Shown: one piece after another, positions 16,096-23,307 of the stretch
How the letters are laid out: the number at the start of each line of letters is the position of its first letter
Numbering within the stretch: the stretch's first letter is position 1
Assembly (NCBI GenBank): GCA_020693165.1
Contig: JAIMJQ010000008.1
Coordinates: 1 to 38,526, forward strand
From: Xanthomonas sp.
GTDB lineage: Bacteria; Pseudomonadota; Gammaproteobacteria; Xanthomonadales; SZUA-5
Direction: 5' to 3'
DNA: 38,526 bases
Position numbers and translations under genes: made by a program
Notes under the pieces: generated by a model
Seen by the model: only the letters and a program-made list of their open reading frames with translations
Told to the model about the DNA's origin: nothing
The model's database searches: none

Positions 16096-16310
16096 GCTGC
16101 GGCCTCCAGTTCCTGCAAGACGCGCAGCACTTGGCCGGCCAGAAAGCACGTCATGTCGGCATCGCGGTTGCGGTATTCGATCAGCAGCGAGCCGGGGAGA
16201 TCCTGGGCGAACTTCGCCGGCCACAAGGTTTCCGACTTGTCGTGGATCAGCTCCGCGAACCTGCGGATCTCGCCCAATGCGATTTCAAGGTCGATTGCGT
16301 CGGCGGTCAT
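16092..16310 (-). CDS. Unknown acidic protein, 72 aa
   Basis: MTADAIDLEIALGEIRRFAE begins a helical N-terminal half; a beta segment SLLIEYRNRDADM and a helical end LRVLQELEAAA follow. No recognised domain. ATGA overlaps at both ends couple it to the AlpA-like gene before and the 94-aa gene after. Confidence 0.6.
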   Translation of the reverse strand: MTADAIDLEIALGEIRRFAELIHDKSETLWPAKFAQDLPGSLLIEYRNRDADMTCFLAGQVLRVLQELEAAA

Positions 16311-16558
16311 GCTGCGAACCTCGCCGGCTCGCTGGAGTGCGGCGCGCGCTTCGCGGCGGCTTCCGCTCTCGCGTTCGCGATCAGCGAATCGGCCAGCCTA
16401 TGCACTTCGGCGAGGTCATAGCGGGTCATGCGCCGGCCAAGGCGGATCGGCGTCAGCTTGCCGGCCTTGGTCAGTTCCCAAAGGTGCGTGGTCTTGCACT
16501 TGAGGATGGCGCAAACGTCGTGCCGGTCCCCAAGTCGTGCGTTCACTAGCGTATTCAT
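16307..16558 (-). CDS. AlpA/excisionase-like HTH regulator
   Basis: An 83-aa protein with a MerR-type winged helix-turn-helix: LGDRHDVCAILKCKTTHLWE, then AGKLTPIRLGRRMTRYD, the usual wing of AlpA and excisionase proteins. Such proteins regulate integrase expression or direct excision. I choose ATG at 16558 because AAGGTGAG lies just upstream. The 70 bp before it hold direct repeats and a hairpin (16606-16626), so it probably has its own promoter and may regulate itself. It starts a run of ATGA-overlapping genes leading to the primase. Confidence 0.8.
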   Translation of the reverse strand: MNTLVNARLGDRHDVCAILKCKTTHLWELTKAGKLTPIRLGRRMTRYDLAEVHRLADSLIANARAEAAAKRAPHSSEPARFAA

Positions 16559-16562
16559 GCGG

Positions 16563-16626
16563 CTCACCTTGTTGACGGTGAGCGACATATTGTTGACTCG
16601 GTGATGCGTCGTCTAAACGACGACGC
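16563..16626 (-). promoter_or_regulatory. Operator-like repeats and hairpin upstream of the AlpA-like gene
   Basis: On the minus strand TCACCGAGTCAACAA is followed by TCACCGTCAACAA about 22 bp later, an imperfect direct repeat. Upstream of it is the hairpin GCGTCGTC/GACGACGC (16606-16613 with 16619-16626). Binding of the AlpA-like protein here is a reasonable guess. Confidence 0.4.
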
Positions 16627-16630
16627 GCGA

Positions 16631-17164
16631 TCAAACCGCCTTTGTTCGCGCGTCGCTCGGCTGGACTAGATCGTCAAGCGTGCGCTTGCTGATTCCGTAA
16701 CGCGCGGCCAGTGCCGTGACAGCCTTGTCGTACTGGTCGTTGATCCAGTCTCGAACCCTCGCGGGGTCAAGGTCCTGATTCGGCTTGTAGCCGCGTCCAG
16801 CTACTTGGCGTCGAATGCTCTCGGTGTTTTCATGGGTGTGATCGGCGATGTACTCGGCATCAGCCAGCCATGCCTTTTTCTTCTCGCGAAGGTGTTCCAC
16901 CTCGCGGACCGCTACGCGTGCTTGCTCGGGCGTGCACTTCTCGCGGGTGAATCGCTTCAGGTTGATCTTTCGCCGGCCGGCCAGAATATCCGCGACGATG
17001 ACGCGGACCTCCGGTGTCATCTCGAAACCGCACGCCACCAGCTCCGCCAGCTTGGCCGGGCGCCCTCGGTCGTACTCGCGCACTGCCCAATCCCAAGCCT
17101 GCGGGAAGCCCCGAAACTGTGCCCAGCCCGGAACGCCTGCCCAGTCGGTGCGTGTGGTTGCCAT
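16631..17164 (-). CDS. Unknown protein with C-terminal helix-turn-helix-like segment, 177 aa
   Basis: Begins MATTRTDWAGVPGWAQFRGF. The middle is highly charged (VREVEHLREKKKAWLADAEY) and probably helical. The C-terminus, YDKAVTALAARYGISKRTLD, has the spacing of a helix-turn-helix, so DNA binding is possible. I do not recognise a family. It lies between the integrase operon and the AlpA-like gene. Its upstream region carries the CTAACTATCTGAT motif also found before the integrase. Confidence 0.65.
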   Translation of the reverse strand: MATTRTDWAGVPGWAQFRGFPQAWDWAVREYDRGRPAKLAELVACGFEMTPEVRVIVADILAGRRKINLKRFTREKCTPEQARVAVREVEHLREKKKAWLADAEYIADHTHENTESIRRQVAGRGYKPNQDLDPARVRDWINDQYDKAVTALAARYGISKRTLDDLVQPSDARTKAV

Positions 17165-17181
17165 CCATCCTCCGATCCGTT

Positions 17182-17200
17182 GGCGGAGACTTTCTCCGCC
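17182..17200. repeat. Short hairpin with att-core-like arms
   Basis: GGCGGAG, ACTTT, CTCCGCC. With its flanking bases, TGGCGGAGA (17181-17189) equals part of the att core in reverse orientation, and TCTCCGCC (17193-17200) matches the core forwards. Confidence 0.5.
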
Positions 17201-17235
17201 GCATCCATTGCCTAACTATCTGATTTCGTGAGTCT

Positions 17236-17286
17236 GGCGCCGCGCATGGGACCGGCTTTCCATCGGCCTTCCCATAGCGCGGCGCC
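17236..17286. repeat. Long hairpin between the 66-aa and 177-aa genes
   Basis: GGCGCCGCGCATGGGA (17236-17251) pairs with TCCCATAGCGCGGCGCC (17270-17286), with one bulged base; the loop is 18 bases. It starts 8 bp after the stop of the 66-aa gene. No T-run follows, so it is either a weak terminator or a protein site. A related half, TCCCATAATCGCGGCGCC, occurs at the element's left end (9689-9706). Confidence 0.7.
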
Positions 17287-17294
17287 GTTCTTGC

Positions 17295-17495
17295 TCATCG
17301 CGGAATGCTGTAGCGCGTGCCGGCCTCGCTCATCACGATGGCGCCGGCATTGGCAAGCGCCAGGAAGGCCGCATGGACCGTGCCTTGCGGTAGGCGCCGC
17401 GTCGTCTGAAAGTGCGTGTAGACCTCGCCGTCGGTTGTCGTGCCGTTCGGGCGATCAGCGATGAACCTGCGCACCTTGGCCTGTAGCGGAGTCAT
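17295..17495 (-). CDS. Small winged-helix-like protein, 66 aa
   Basis: MTPLQAKVRRFIADRPNG starts a likely helix. DGEVYTHFQTTRRLPQGTVH and AAFLALANAGAIVMSEAGTRY then follow the helix-turn-helix-wing pattern of small replication or transcription regulators. The start overlaps the integrase stop by ATGA, so it is co-translated with the integrase. It might be a directionality factor or a regulator; this is a guess from size and position. Confidence 0.6.
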   Translation of the reverse strand: MTPLQAKVRRFIADRPNGTTTDGEVYTHFQTTRRLPQGTVHAAFLALANAGAIVMSEAGTRYSIPR

Positions 17496-18748
17496 GCCTG
17501 CGCGGCCTTCAAGCCAAAGTCGATATGCAGCACAAGCCCGTCGGTGTCCTTGCGGTCGAGATACTTCTCCCACGCCTCCATGAGCTTCTGCCGCTTCGCG
17601 AACAGGTCGCCGCGACGATAGGCAGCCTCGACCTTGTTCTTCACGGTATGCGCGAGCGCCATTTCGATCACTTCGGCCGGAAACTGCGTCGTTTCGGCTG
17701 CCCAGTCGCGGAACGCGGACCGGAAACCGTGGACGGTGATGCTGGCCTTCTTCATGTCGACCTGTAGGAACTTGCGCATGCTCTCGGGGTTCATGTGCGC
17801 CCCTTTCTTGATGCCGGGAAGCACGTATTCACCCGCGGTCGGCAGTGCCTTCAGTGCCTTCAGGATCGCCACGGCACGCGGACAAAGCGCGACGCGATGC
17901 TCTGCGGATGCCTTCATGCGGTCGGCTGGCACCGTCCACACTGCGCCCTCTAGGTCGAACTCCGACCACTGCGCGCCGGCCAGCTCGCCGACGCGGCATG
18001 CCGTCAAAATGACCAACTCCAGCGCCTTGGCGCTCAGGCTCTCTTTCTTGCGCAGCTCGGTCATGAATCCGGCCAGCTCCGACCACGGCATCGCTGCATG
18101 GTGCTGGACCTTGGCGATCTTGCCGGGAGCCGCTAGCAGCTCCTCCAGATGCCCCTTCCAGCGCGCGGGGTTGTCGCCCTTGCGGTAGTAGCGAACCGTC
18201 GCCCAATCCAACACCGCTTCGATGCGCTGGCGCACACGGCTCGCGGTCTCGGTCTTGGTTCGCCAGATCTTGTCAAGGCAGCGATGCACAACATCGGTGC
18301 CGATTTCCGACACTGGCAGCGGGTTCAGCAACTTGGCGTAGGTGTCCAGCGTGTTTGCCCACTGCTGCCGGTGCTTGGCATTGCGCCAGCCGGCGCCGTG
18401 CGCCTCGATGTAGGCGGCTGCGCACTGCTCGAACGTCATGCGGCGGGCGTTTTCGAGCGCCTGCGCCTGCGCGGCCTTCTCACGCTCGACCAACGGGTCT
18501 TTCTTCTCGGTCAACTGCGTGCGCAGGACGGCGGCGCGATCCCGCGCGGCCTTCAGCGTCATGGAGGTGACGCTCCCCATGCCCATATCGCGGAGCTTCT
18601 TTGTAGCCGGGTCGGTGTAGCGGAACACCCAGGAACGGGCGTTGCCGCCGTTGCTGACGCGAAGGTAAAGGCAGCCGCCGTCGGCATACATGCCGTCACC
18701 CGATTTCCGCACTGCCAGATCGGTGAGCTTGTTCGTAAACCGTGCCAT
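17492..18748 (-). CDS. int: P4-type tyrosine integrase
   Basis: A 418-aa site-specific recombinase. The N-terminal arm-binding DUF4102 domain (about residues 1-90: LTDLAVRKSGDGMYADGGCL) is followed by a core-binding SAM-like domain (about 105-190) and the catalytic domain. The catalytic set is complete: Arg252 in TACRVGELAGAQW, Lys279, His340 and Arg343 in HGFRSAFRDWA, His367 and Tyr377 in AAYRRGDLF. Such enzymes typically integrate into tRNA 3' ends, fitting the tRNA-Ser repeat. The gene lies 178 bp from attR and reads toward the element's interior. A 66-aa gene overlaps its stop. It looks intact. Confidence 0.96.
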   Translation of the reverse strand: MARFTNKLTDLAVRKSGDGMYADGGCLYLRVSNGGNARSWVFRYTDPATKKLRDMGMGSVTSMTLKAARDRAAVLRTQLTEKKDPLVEREKAAQAQALENARRMTFEQCAAAYIEAHGAGWRNAKHRQQWANTLDTYAKLLNPLPVSEIGTDVVHRCLDKIWRTKTETASRVRQRIEAVLDWATVRYYRKGDNPARWKGHLEELLAAPGKIAKVQHHAAMPWSELAGFMTELRKKESLSAKALELVILTACRVGELAGAQWSEFDLEGAVWTVPADRMKASAEHRVALCPRAVAILKALKALPTAGEYVLPGIKKGAHMNPESMRKFLQVDMKKASITVHGFRSAFRDWAAETTQFPAEVIEMALAHTVKNKVEAAYRRGDLFAKRQKLMEAWEKYLDRKDTDGLVLHIDFGLKAAQA

Positions 18749-18774
18749 TTTCGCCCCCTTGCCTTCACGCGATT

Positions 18775-18925
18775 TCCATAGTGCTTACCATACTCGCGAG
18801 AGCGTTAGCGCACAACACCATGCGAAGGCATGCGAAGGCATAACAGGCTAACTATATGATCGGGATGGGTTATTGCGGCAAAGTCGCGAAGCTATGCGAA
18901 ACCATGCGCGGCAGGGTTAGGCGGA
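18775..18925. promoter_or_regulatory. Integrase promoter and arm-site region, right end
   Basis: It contains CCATAGTGCTTACCATA (18776-18792), sharing GCTTACCATA with the left end; two adjacent ATGCGAAGGC units (about 18820-18840) and further ATGCGAAACCATGCG (about 18894-18908); and CTAACTATATGAT (18848-18860), matching 17212-17224. On the minus strand TTGCCG and CATATA with 17-bp spacing could be the integrase promoter. Confidence 0.45.
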
Positions 18926-18939
18926 CACCCTCTCCGCCA
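18926..18939 (+). other. attR core
   Basis: CACCCTCTCCGCCA, identical to the last 14 bases of tRNA-Ser(CGA) at 9606-9619. It is also the outer end of the left arm of the palindrome 18926-18994. Confidence 0.75.
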
Positions 18940-18994
18940 GTAACGCAAAAGGCCGCCCGCAAGGCGGCCTTTTGCGTTACTGGCGGAGAGGGTG
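18926..18994. terminator. Perfect palindrome with 32-bp arms at the right junction, bidirectional terminator-like
   Basis: Left arm 18926-18957, loop CGCAA (18958-18962), right arm 18963-18994; every base pairs. The inner part GCAAAAGGCCGCC/GGCGGCCTTTTGC is a standard terminator shape with A- and T-runs on both sides. It may be the original terminator of tRNA-Ser. The outer part repeats the tRNA 3' end in inverted orientation; TGGCGGAGAGGGTGGG (18981-18996) matches 16 tRNA bases (9604-9619) in reverse complement. Confidence 0.85.
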
Positions 18995-19126
18995 GGCGAG
19001 AGGCTCCACGCGGGTTCGACGCGGAGACCAAGGCCCTCGACAATCCTCATGCTGTTCGCCCTGTTAGCCTCCCGCGGAGCACTGGGAATCCGCCATTTGG
19101 TGCGAGCCGCGGGACAAGGGGCGTCG

Positions 19127-20284
19127 ATGGATGCTTTGACAGCGTTGTTGACCGTCACGCTGATGATCCTGCTCAACGGCGGCGTGCTCGGGTTGATGCA
19201 CCGCGACCTGCCCCTGGCGGTTCAGCCGAGCGCTCGTAGTTGGCGGGTCGGCACCCTGCTGAACGCCGGCGGCTTCGTGCTGCTGGCGGCACAGGCACTG
19301 GACCGATCCAATGCATGGGTGTTGCCGCTGGCCAATGCCTTGCTGATGCTCGGATTGACCGGGTACTGGCGCGCGCTGCGCCAATTTGACGGGCTTGCCG
19401 ATACCGGGTGGCTGCTGTTGCCGGCCGCAGTCGGGACGTTCGCCGTGGCTTGGTTCGAGATCGTCCACCCCGACCTGACGATGCGCGTGGTTGCAGCATC
19501 GCTGGCGTGGGCGTGGATGCTGACGGGCTGCATCCACACTTTGCGCCGCAGCAGCGGTACGGCGGATTTCAGTCGGCGGGTATTGGCCGGCGTGTTCGCT
19601 GCCATCGCCGGATTCATGGTGCTGCGGATGCTCTATCACGCGCTTGGACTGGCAACGGCATCCAGTGCGCTGGACAATACCGACTGGATCAATATCGTTA
19701 CGCCGATGGTTGGCGCGGTCCTGCCGGTGATCGGTACCACCGGATTTCTGCTGCTGTGCTCGCAGCGCATTACCCGACAATGGGAACTGGCGGCTTCTAC
19801 CGACTATCTGACCGGACTGGCCAATCGACGCACGTTCGCGGCTGCAGGCGCGGCGCGGATTGCTGCGGCAAGGCGACACGGGGCCAGCGTCGGCATCCTG
19901 GTGATCGACATCGATCACTTCAAGCAGATCAACGACCGCTACGGGCACGACGTCGGTGATGCTGCGCTCAAGCATGTGGCACAACGAATCGAAGCGATGT
20001 GCGCGTCGCCGGAAAGGCCGGGGCGGCTGGGTGGCGAGGAGTTCGTGGCGATGCTCGACACCGGCGACAAACTTCACGCCCATGCGGTCGCCGAAGGCCT
20101 GCGTCGCGCGATCGAGGAGCAACCTTTTGTAGCGGCCGGATCGGCAGAGACGATCACGGTGTCGATCGGCGTCGCCACACTGCTGGACGGCGACTGCAAC
20201 CTGGACGATCTGCTGCGGCGCGCCGATCAGGCCTTGTATGTCGCCAAATCAGGCGGCCGCAACCGCACGGTGCTCGCACCCTGA
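19127..20284 (+). CDS. Membrane diguanylate cyclase (GGDEF)
   Basis: It makes cyclic di-GMP from two GTP at the inner membrane. About seven hydrophobic segments occupy residues 4-210. The GGDEF domain follows: DYLTGLANRRTF (226-237), VIDIDHFKQINDRYGHDVGD (259-278) and the active-site loop GGEEF (302-306). The usual inhibitory RxxD site five residues before the loop is absent (ASPE there). Residues toward the end (VSIGVATL, ADQALYVAKSGGRN) are standard. I prefer ATG at 19127, with AAGGGG upstream, to the longer frame from 18992, which begins in the junction palindrome. It is the first chromosomal gene right of the element, on its own. Input signal unknown. Confidence 0.9.
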   Translation: MDALTALLTVTLMILLNGGVLGLMHRDLPLAVQPSARSWRVGTLLNAGGFVLLAAQALDRSNAWVLPLANALLMLGLTGYWRALRQFDGLADTGWLLLPAAVGTFAVAWFEIVHPDLTMRVVAASLAWAWMLTGCIHTLRRSSGTADFSRRVLAGVFAAIAGFMVLRMLYHALGLATASSALDNTDWINIVTPMVGAVLPVIGTTGFLLLCSQRITRQWELAASTDYLTGLANRRTFAAAGAARIAAARRHGASVGILVIDIDHFKQINDRYGHDVGDAALKHVAQRIEAMCASPERPGRLGGEEFVAMLDTGDKLHAHAVAEGLRRAIEEQPFVAAGSAETITVSIGVATLLDGDCNLDDLLRRADQALYVAKSGGRNRTVLAP

Positions 20285-20296
20285 GGGACGCGAGCA

Positions 20297-23215
20297 CTAC
20301 GGCGCCTCGAATCCGTTGCGGAACACGATTTCGGGCGCTCCGGCGACGCTGGTCGTCTGGCTGGCATTGCGCATCTCATTGCCGCTGTCGCTGATCGTGG
20401 CGGACGCCGAAAGTGTGGTCTGGCTGTCGGCGGTGACCCGGAACCACGCGCTGCCCTGGGCCTGCGGGCGCTGGTTGCCGAGCGGCCAGGTGAGCACGCC
20501 GGCGACCGGGACGATGCCACCGGAGGCGTCGACGAACGTCGCGTTGGCGGGAATCGTGGCGCTCAGGCTGGCCTGCGGCGATCCGCCGAAACCGACCAGG
20601 TTCCAGTCGAGCCGATAGGTCACGTTGTCGCCAACGGCGACCGGATCGGTGTTGTCGGCGAGCGTCAGTGAAAACGCGTGGTCGCAGCCCCAGTTCACGC
20701 CGGTGCCGCTGGCCGGGGTGAATTGCACGGCGCGTCCGCCGACCAGGCCGGCCGAGTTGCGGTAGGAATACAGCTGGCCCACGCTGCCGCTGCCGTTCTC
20801 GACGCCCACGGTGGTGAAATCCGGCCAGCTCAGCGTGTGGTACTGGTAGGTGATCTGGTCGCTGGCGGTATCCAGGATGATCTGGAAGGTCTCCGGGAAG
20901 CCGCTCGCCCAGTGCTGCACCTGGTGGTACTGCACCACCAGCCGGTTGCCCACGGTCTGCGCGTAGATGTTGCCCTGGGTACCGGTTTCCGGATTCAGGT
21001 CCTCGCCGTAGGCCATGACGTCGTTGTTGGGACGGCCCTCGAACGGCAGCGCCATGTGCGCCGTGGTGAAGTTGGTGGCGCCGAAGAACAGGAAACCGTT
21101 GGAGTTGATGCGCACCATGGTGAAGTCGGTGCCGAAGTAGGTGAAGGTGCCGGGCAGCGTGATCGCAGCGGAACTGGCGTCATCGCCGAGCGGGAACGCA
21201 GTGCCGCCGGTGGCATCGGTCCAGTTGTAGACGGGGCCACCGGCCTCGGTGTTGTCGCGGCACAGATAATTCGATCGCGGCGTCATCTGCAGGTTGGCGC
21301 TGCCAGCCCCGCTGACGCTCTGGGTGAGCGTCTGGTAGCCCGGGTGGATGGCGACCAGGTCGAAGGTGCCGGTCGGCACATCGATGCTGTAGGCGCCGCC
21401 GGCGCTGGCCCACACCGGGCGCAGCGTGTCGTGGCCGGCAATCATCAGCATCGCCGGGATCGGCGTGCCGCTGCCGGCTTCGGTGACCGTGCCGGTGACC
21501 GTGAACGGGGTAATCGCGCCGATGGCGAAATCCTGCTGCGTGGTCGCGTTCTGCACCACCGCGACCGCCGCCGCATTGACCGTCTGGCCCTGGTAGCTGG
21601 CGCTCATCGCATAGCTGCCGGCACCGGCGACGACGCGATAGTCGCCGTTGGCATCGGTGACCGTGGTCAGGGTATCGCCAAGGCGCGTGAAGCTGACGAC
21701 GACCCCCGCAGTGGGCACGCCGCCGAGCGTTACCGAGCCCTGCAGGTAGCCGGCCTGGAACATGAAGTCGGCCGCTGCCTTGACGTCGATGCGGCCCCAG
21801 CCGTAGACGTTGTTCGGGATCTCGCTGCCGGGCACGCCACCGCAGGTCTGCGCACTGGTGCGTCCGACGGCGGTCTTGCGCAGCAACTCCTCGATCTGCT
21901 CGATCTGCCCGGTCAGCTTGGGCTCGACATCGATCAGCAGCGCGACCGCGCCGGCCACGTGGGGCGATGCCATCGAGGTGCCGTTGAACGTCGCGTAGCT
22001 GTTGGTCGGTACGCTGGAACGCACGCTGACACCGGGCGCCGAGACTTCCGGGCCGATGCGTCCGGTGAACGGATTGGGCCCACGCGAGGACGAGCCGGAG
22101 ATGTTGTCGTTGACGTCGGTGGAGCCGACATTGAACGCCGACGGGTTGTCGCCCGGCGATCCGAGGCGCCCGCAGCCATCGGCCGCGCTGCCGCCATTGT
22201 TGCCGGCCGAGAACGCCGGGAAGATGCCGCTGGCGCGCAGCGCGGCGATCACGTCCTCAAAGATCTCGCTGCCGCCGGGGCCGCCCCACGACTGGTTCAG
22301 CACATGCGGGCGTCGGCTCGGATCCGGGTTATTGCCGGCCAGGTCGGTGGGTGCCAGCATGAACTGCTGCGCTTCGAGCAGCGCTTCGTTGGACGGGCAA
22401 CAGCCGAACGCGGCGATCCAGCGTGCGCCCGGCGCGACGCCGATTTCGTTGGCGCCGCCATCGTCGCCGACCTCGGTACCCATGGTGTGCGTGCCATGTC
22501 CGTTGCCGTCGACGGGTACAGCACTGGCGCCGGTCGGGTCGTACCAGTTGTAGTTGTGGTCGAAATTGCCGCCGCCGAGGTTGCCGCGGTACTGGCCGAT
22601 CAGCGCCGGATGGTTGAATTGCACGCCGGTATCGACATTGGCGACGATCACGCCGCTGCCCTGGGCGCCATAGGTGGACCACACCTCGGGCGCGCGGATC
22701 TTGCTGATGCCCCATTCGACCGCGTCGGGCACCACCACGCGCTCAGCCGGCTGCAGGATCGGCGCTTCCAGCTTCAGTGCCGGCAGGATCGCCGAAACGC
22801 CGGGTGTCGCCGCCAGCGCGTCGATGGTGACGCGACTGGCTTCCACCGAGATCACGTTGACGATCCAGAACGAGCGGATCTTGCTGGCTTCGCCGGCCGA
22901 CTCGGCACCGCGCAACTGGTTCAGCAGCGGCTGTTGCGTCGAATTTGCGCTGGCGGACAGTGCCCGGTAAACCGCCCAGCCGCGCTCGTCCCAGTCCTCG
23001 ATCTTCGCCGCGGCCGACAGGTCCGCCTGCTCACCCAGTTTGACCAGAACCGTGGCGCGGCCGTTGGCCGAGGCCTTGAGCGCGTCCAGCACCGCGGCGT
23101 CGACGCGTGCGCCGACAATCTCGGCGGGCTTTTCCGCGCCGGTCGCGGCCAGTGCCGCGGCAGACCACAGCAAACCCGCTGCGACCAGCAGCGGGAGGGC
23201 GTTTCGATGGATCAT
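20297..23215 (-). CDS. Secreted subtilisin-like serine protease (S8) with repeat C-terminus
   Basis: A 972-aa exported protease. Signal peptide residues 1-24 (LLVAAGLLWSAAALAA). A propeptide (about 30-160) is followed by the S8 domain with Asp195 (VANVDTGVQFNHP), His240 (GNGHGTHTMGT), the oxyanion Asn (FSAGNN) and Ser414 (NGTSMASPHVAG). Next come carboxypeptidase-regulatory-like beta domains (GSVTLGGVPTAGVVVSFTR; TVTGTVTEAGSGTPIPA), a jelly-roll-like region and a DUF11-like end. The last residues, EIVFRNGFEAP, match a C-terminal tail I recall from many secreted proteins of Rhodanobacteraceae and relatives. It probably acts on extracellular protein. It converges with the GGDEF gene (12 bp gap). 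Confidence 0.92.
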   Translation of the reverse strand: MIHRNALPLLVAAGLLWSAAALAATGAEKPAEIVGARVDAAVLDALKASANGRATVLVKLGEQADLSAAAKIEDWDERGWAVYRALSASANSTQQPLLNQLRGAESAGEASKIRSFWIVNVISVEASRVTIDALAATPGVSAILPALKLEAPILQPAERVVVPDAVEWGISKIRAPEVWSTYGAQGSGVIVANVDTGVQFNHPALIGQYRGNLGGGNFDHNYNWYDPTGASAVPVDGNGHGTHTMGTEVGDDGGANEIGVAPGARWIAAFGCCPSNEALLEAQQFMLAPTDLAGNNPDPSRRPHVLNQSWGGPGGSEIFEDVIAALRASGIFPAFSAGNNGGSAADGCGRLGSPGDNPSAFNVGSTDVNDNISGSSSRGPNPFTGRIGPEVSAPGVSVRSSVPTNSYATFNGTSMASPHVAGAVALLIDVEPKLTGQIEQIEELLRKTAVGRTSAQTCGGVPGSEIPNNVYGWGRIDVKAAADFMFQAGYLQGSVTLGGVPTAGVVVSFTRLGDTLTTVTDANGDYRVVAGAGSYAMSASYQGQTVNAAAVAVVQNATTQQDFAIGAITPFTVTGTVTEAGSGTPIPAMLMIAGHDTLRPVWASAGGAYSIDVPTGTFDLVAIHPGYQTLTQSVSGAGSANLQMTPRSNYLCRDNTEAGGPVYNWTDATGGTAFPLGDDASSAAITLPGTFTYFGTDFTMVRINSNGFLFFGATNFTTAHMALPFEGRPNNDVMAYGEDLNPETGTQGNIYAQTVGNRLVVQYHQVQHWASGFPETFQIILDTASDQITYQYHTLSWPDFTTVGVENGSGSVGQLYSYRNSAGLVGGRAVQFTPASGTGVNWGCDHAFSLTLADNTDPVAVGDNVTYRLDWNLVGFGGSPQASLSATIPANATFVDASGGIVPVAGVLTWPLGNQRPQAQGSAWFRVTADSQTTLSASATISDSGNEMRNASQTTSVAGAPEIVFRNGFEAP

Positions 23216-23307
23216 GGGCTGGGCTCCAGTGCGGTGGTGCGGCCGCTCGGGCCGACGCGGGCAGTCTATAGCCTTATCATGCGCAGCGACTTTTCTGGAG
23301 CGCGCCC

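Larger units (their letters stand above)
9620..18939. mobile_element. Integrative element at tRNA-Ser(CGA), satellite- or plasmid-like
   Basis: The unit is bounded by 14-bp direct repeats (9606-9619 and 18926-18939). It carries a P4-type integrase at the right end, an AlpA/excisionase-like regulator, a large primase/helicase-like protein, a DUF5681 protein and many small unknowns, almost all on the minus strand. I find no structural phage genes, no conjugation genes and no clear defence or resistance cargo. This gene set resembles a phage satellite or a replicating integrated plasmid. A truncated ParB-like gene at the left end suggests some decay. Whether it still excises cannot be read from the sequence. 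Limits follow from the att repeats. Confidence 0.8.

Noticed and set aside
9620-18939. Anti-phage defence cargo inside the island
   Set aside because: I looked for nuclease, toxin-antitoxin, restriction, NTPase-effector and reverse-transcriptase signatures; apart from the primase ATPase none is seen.
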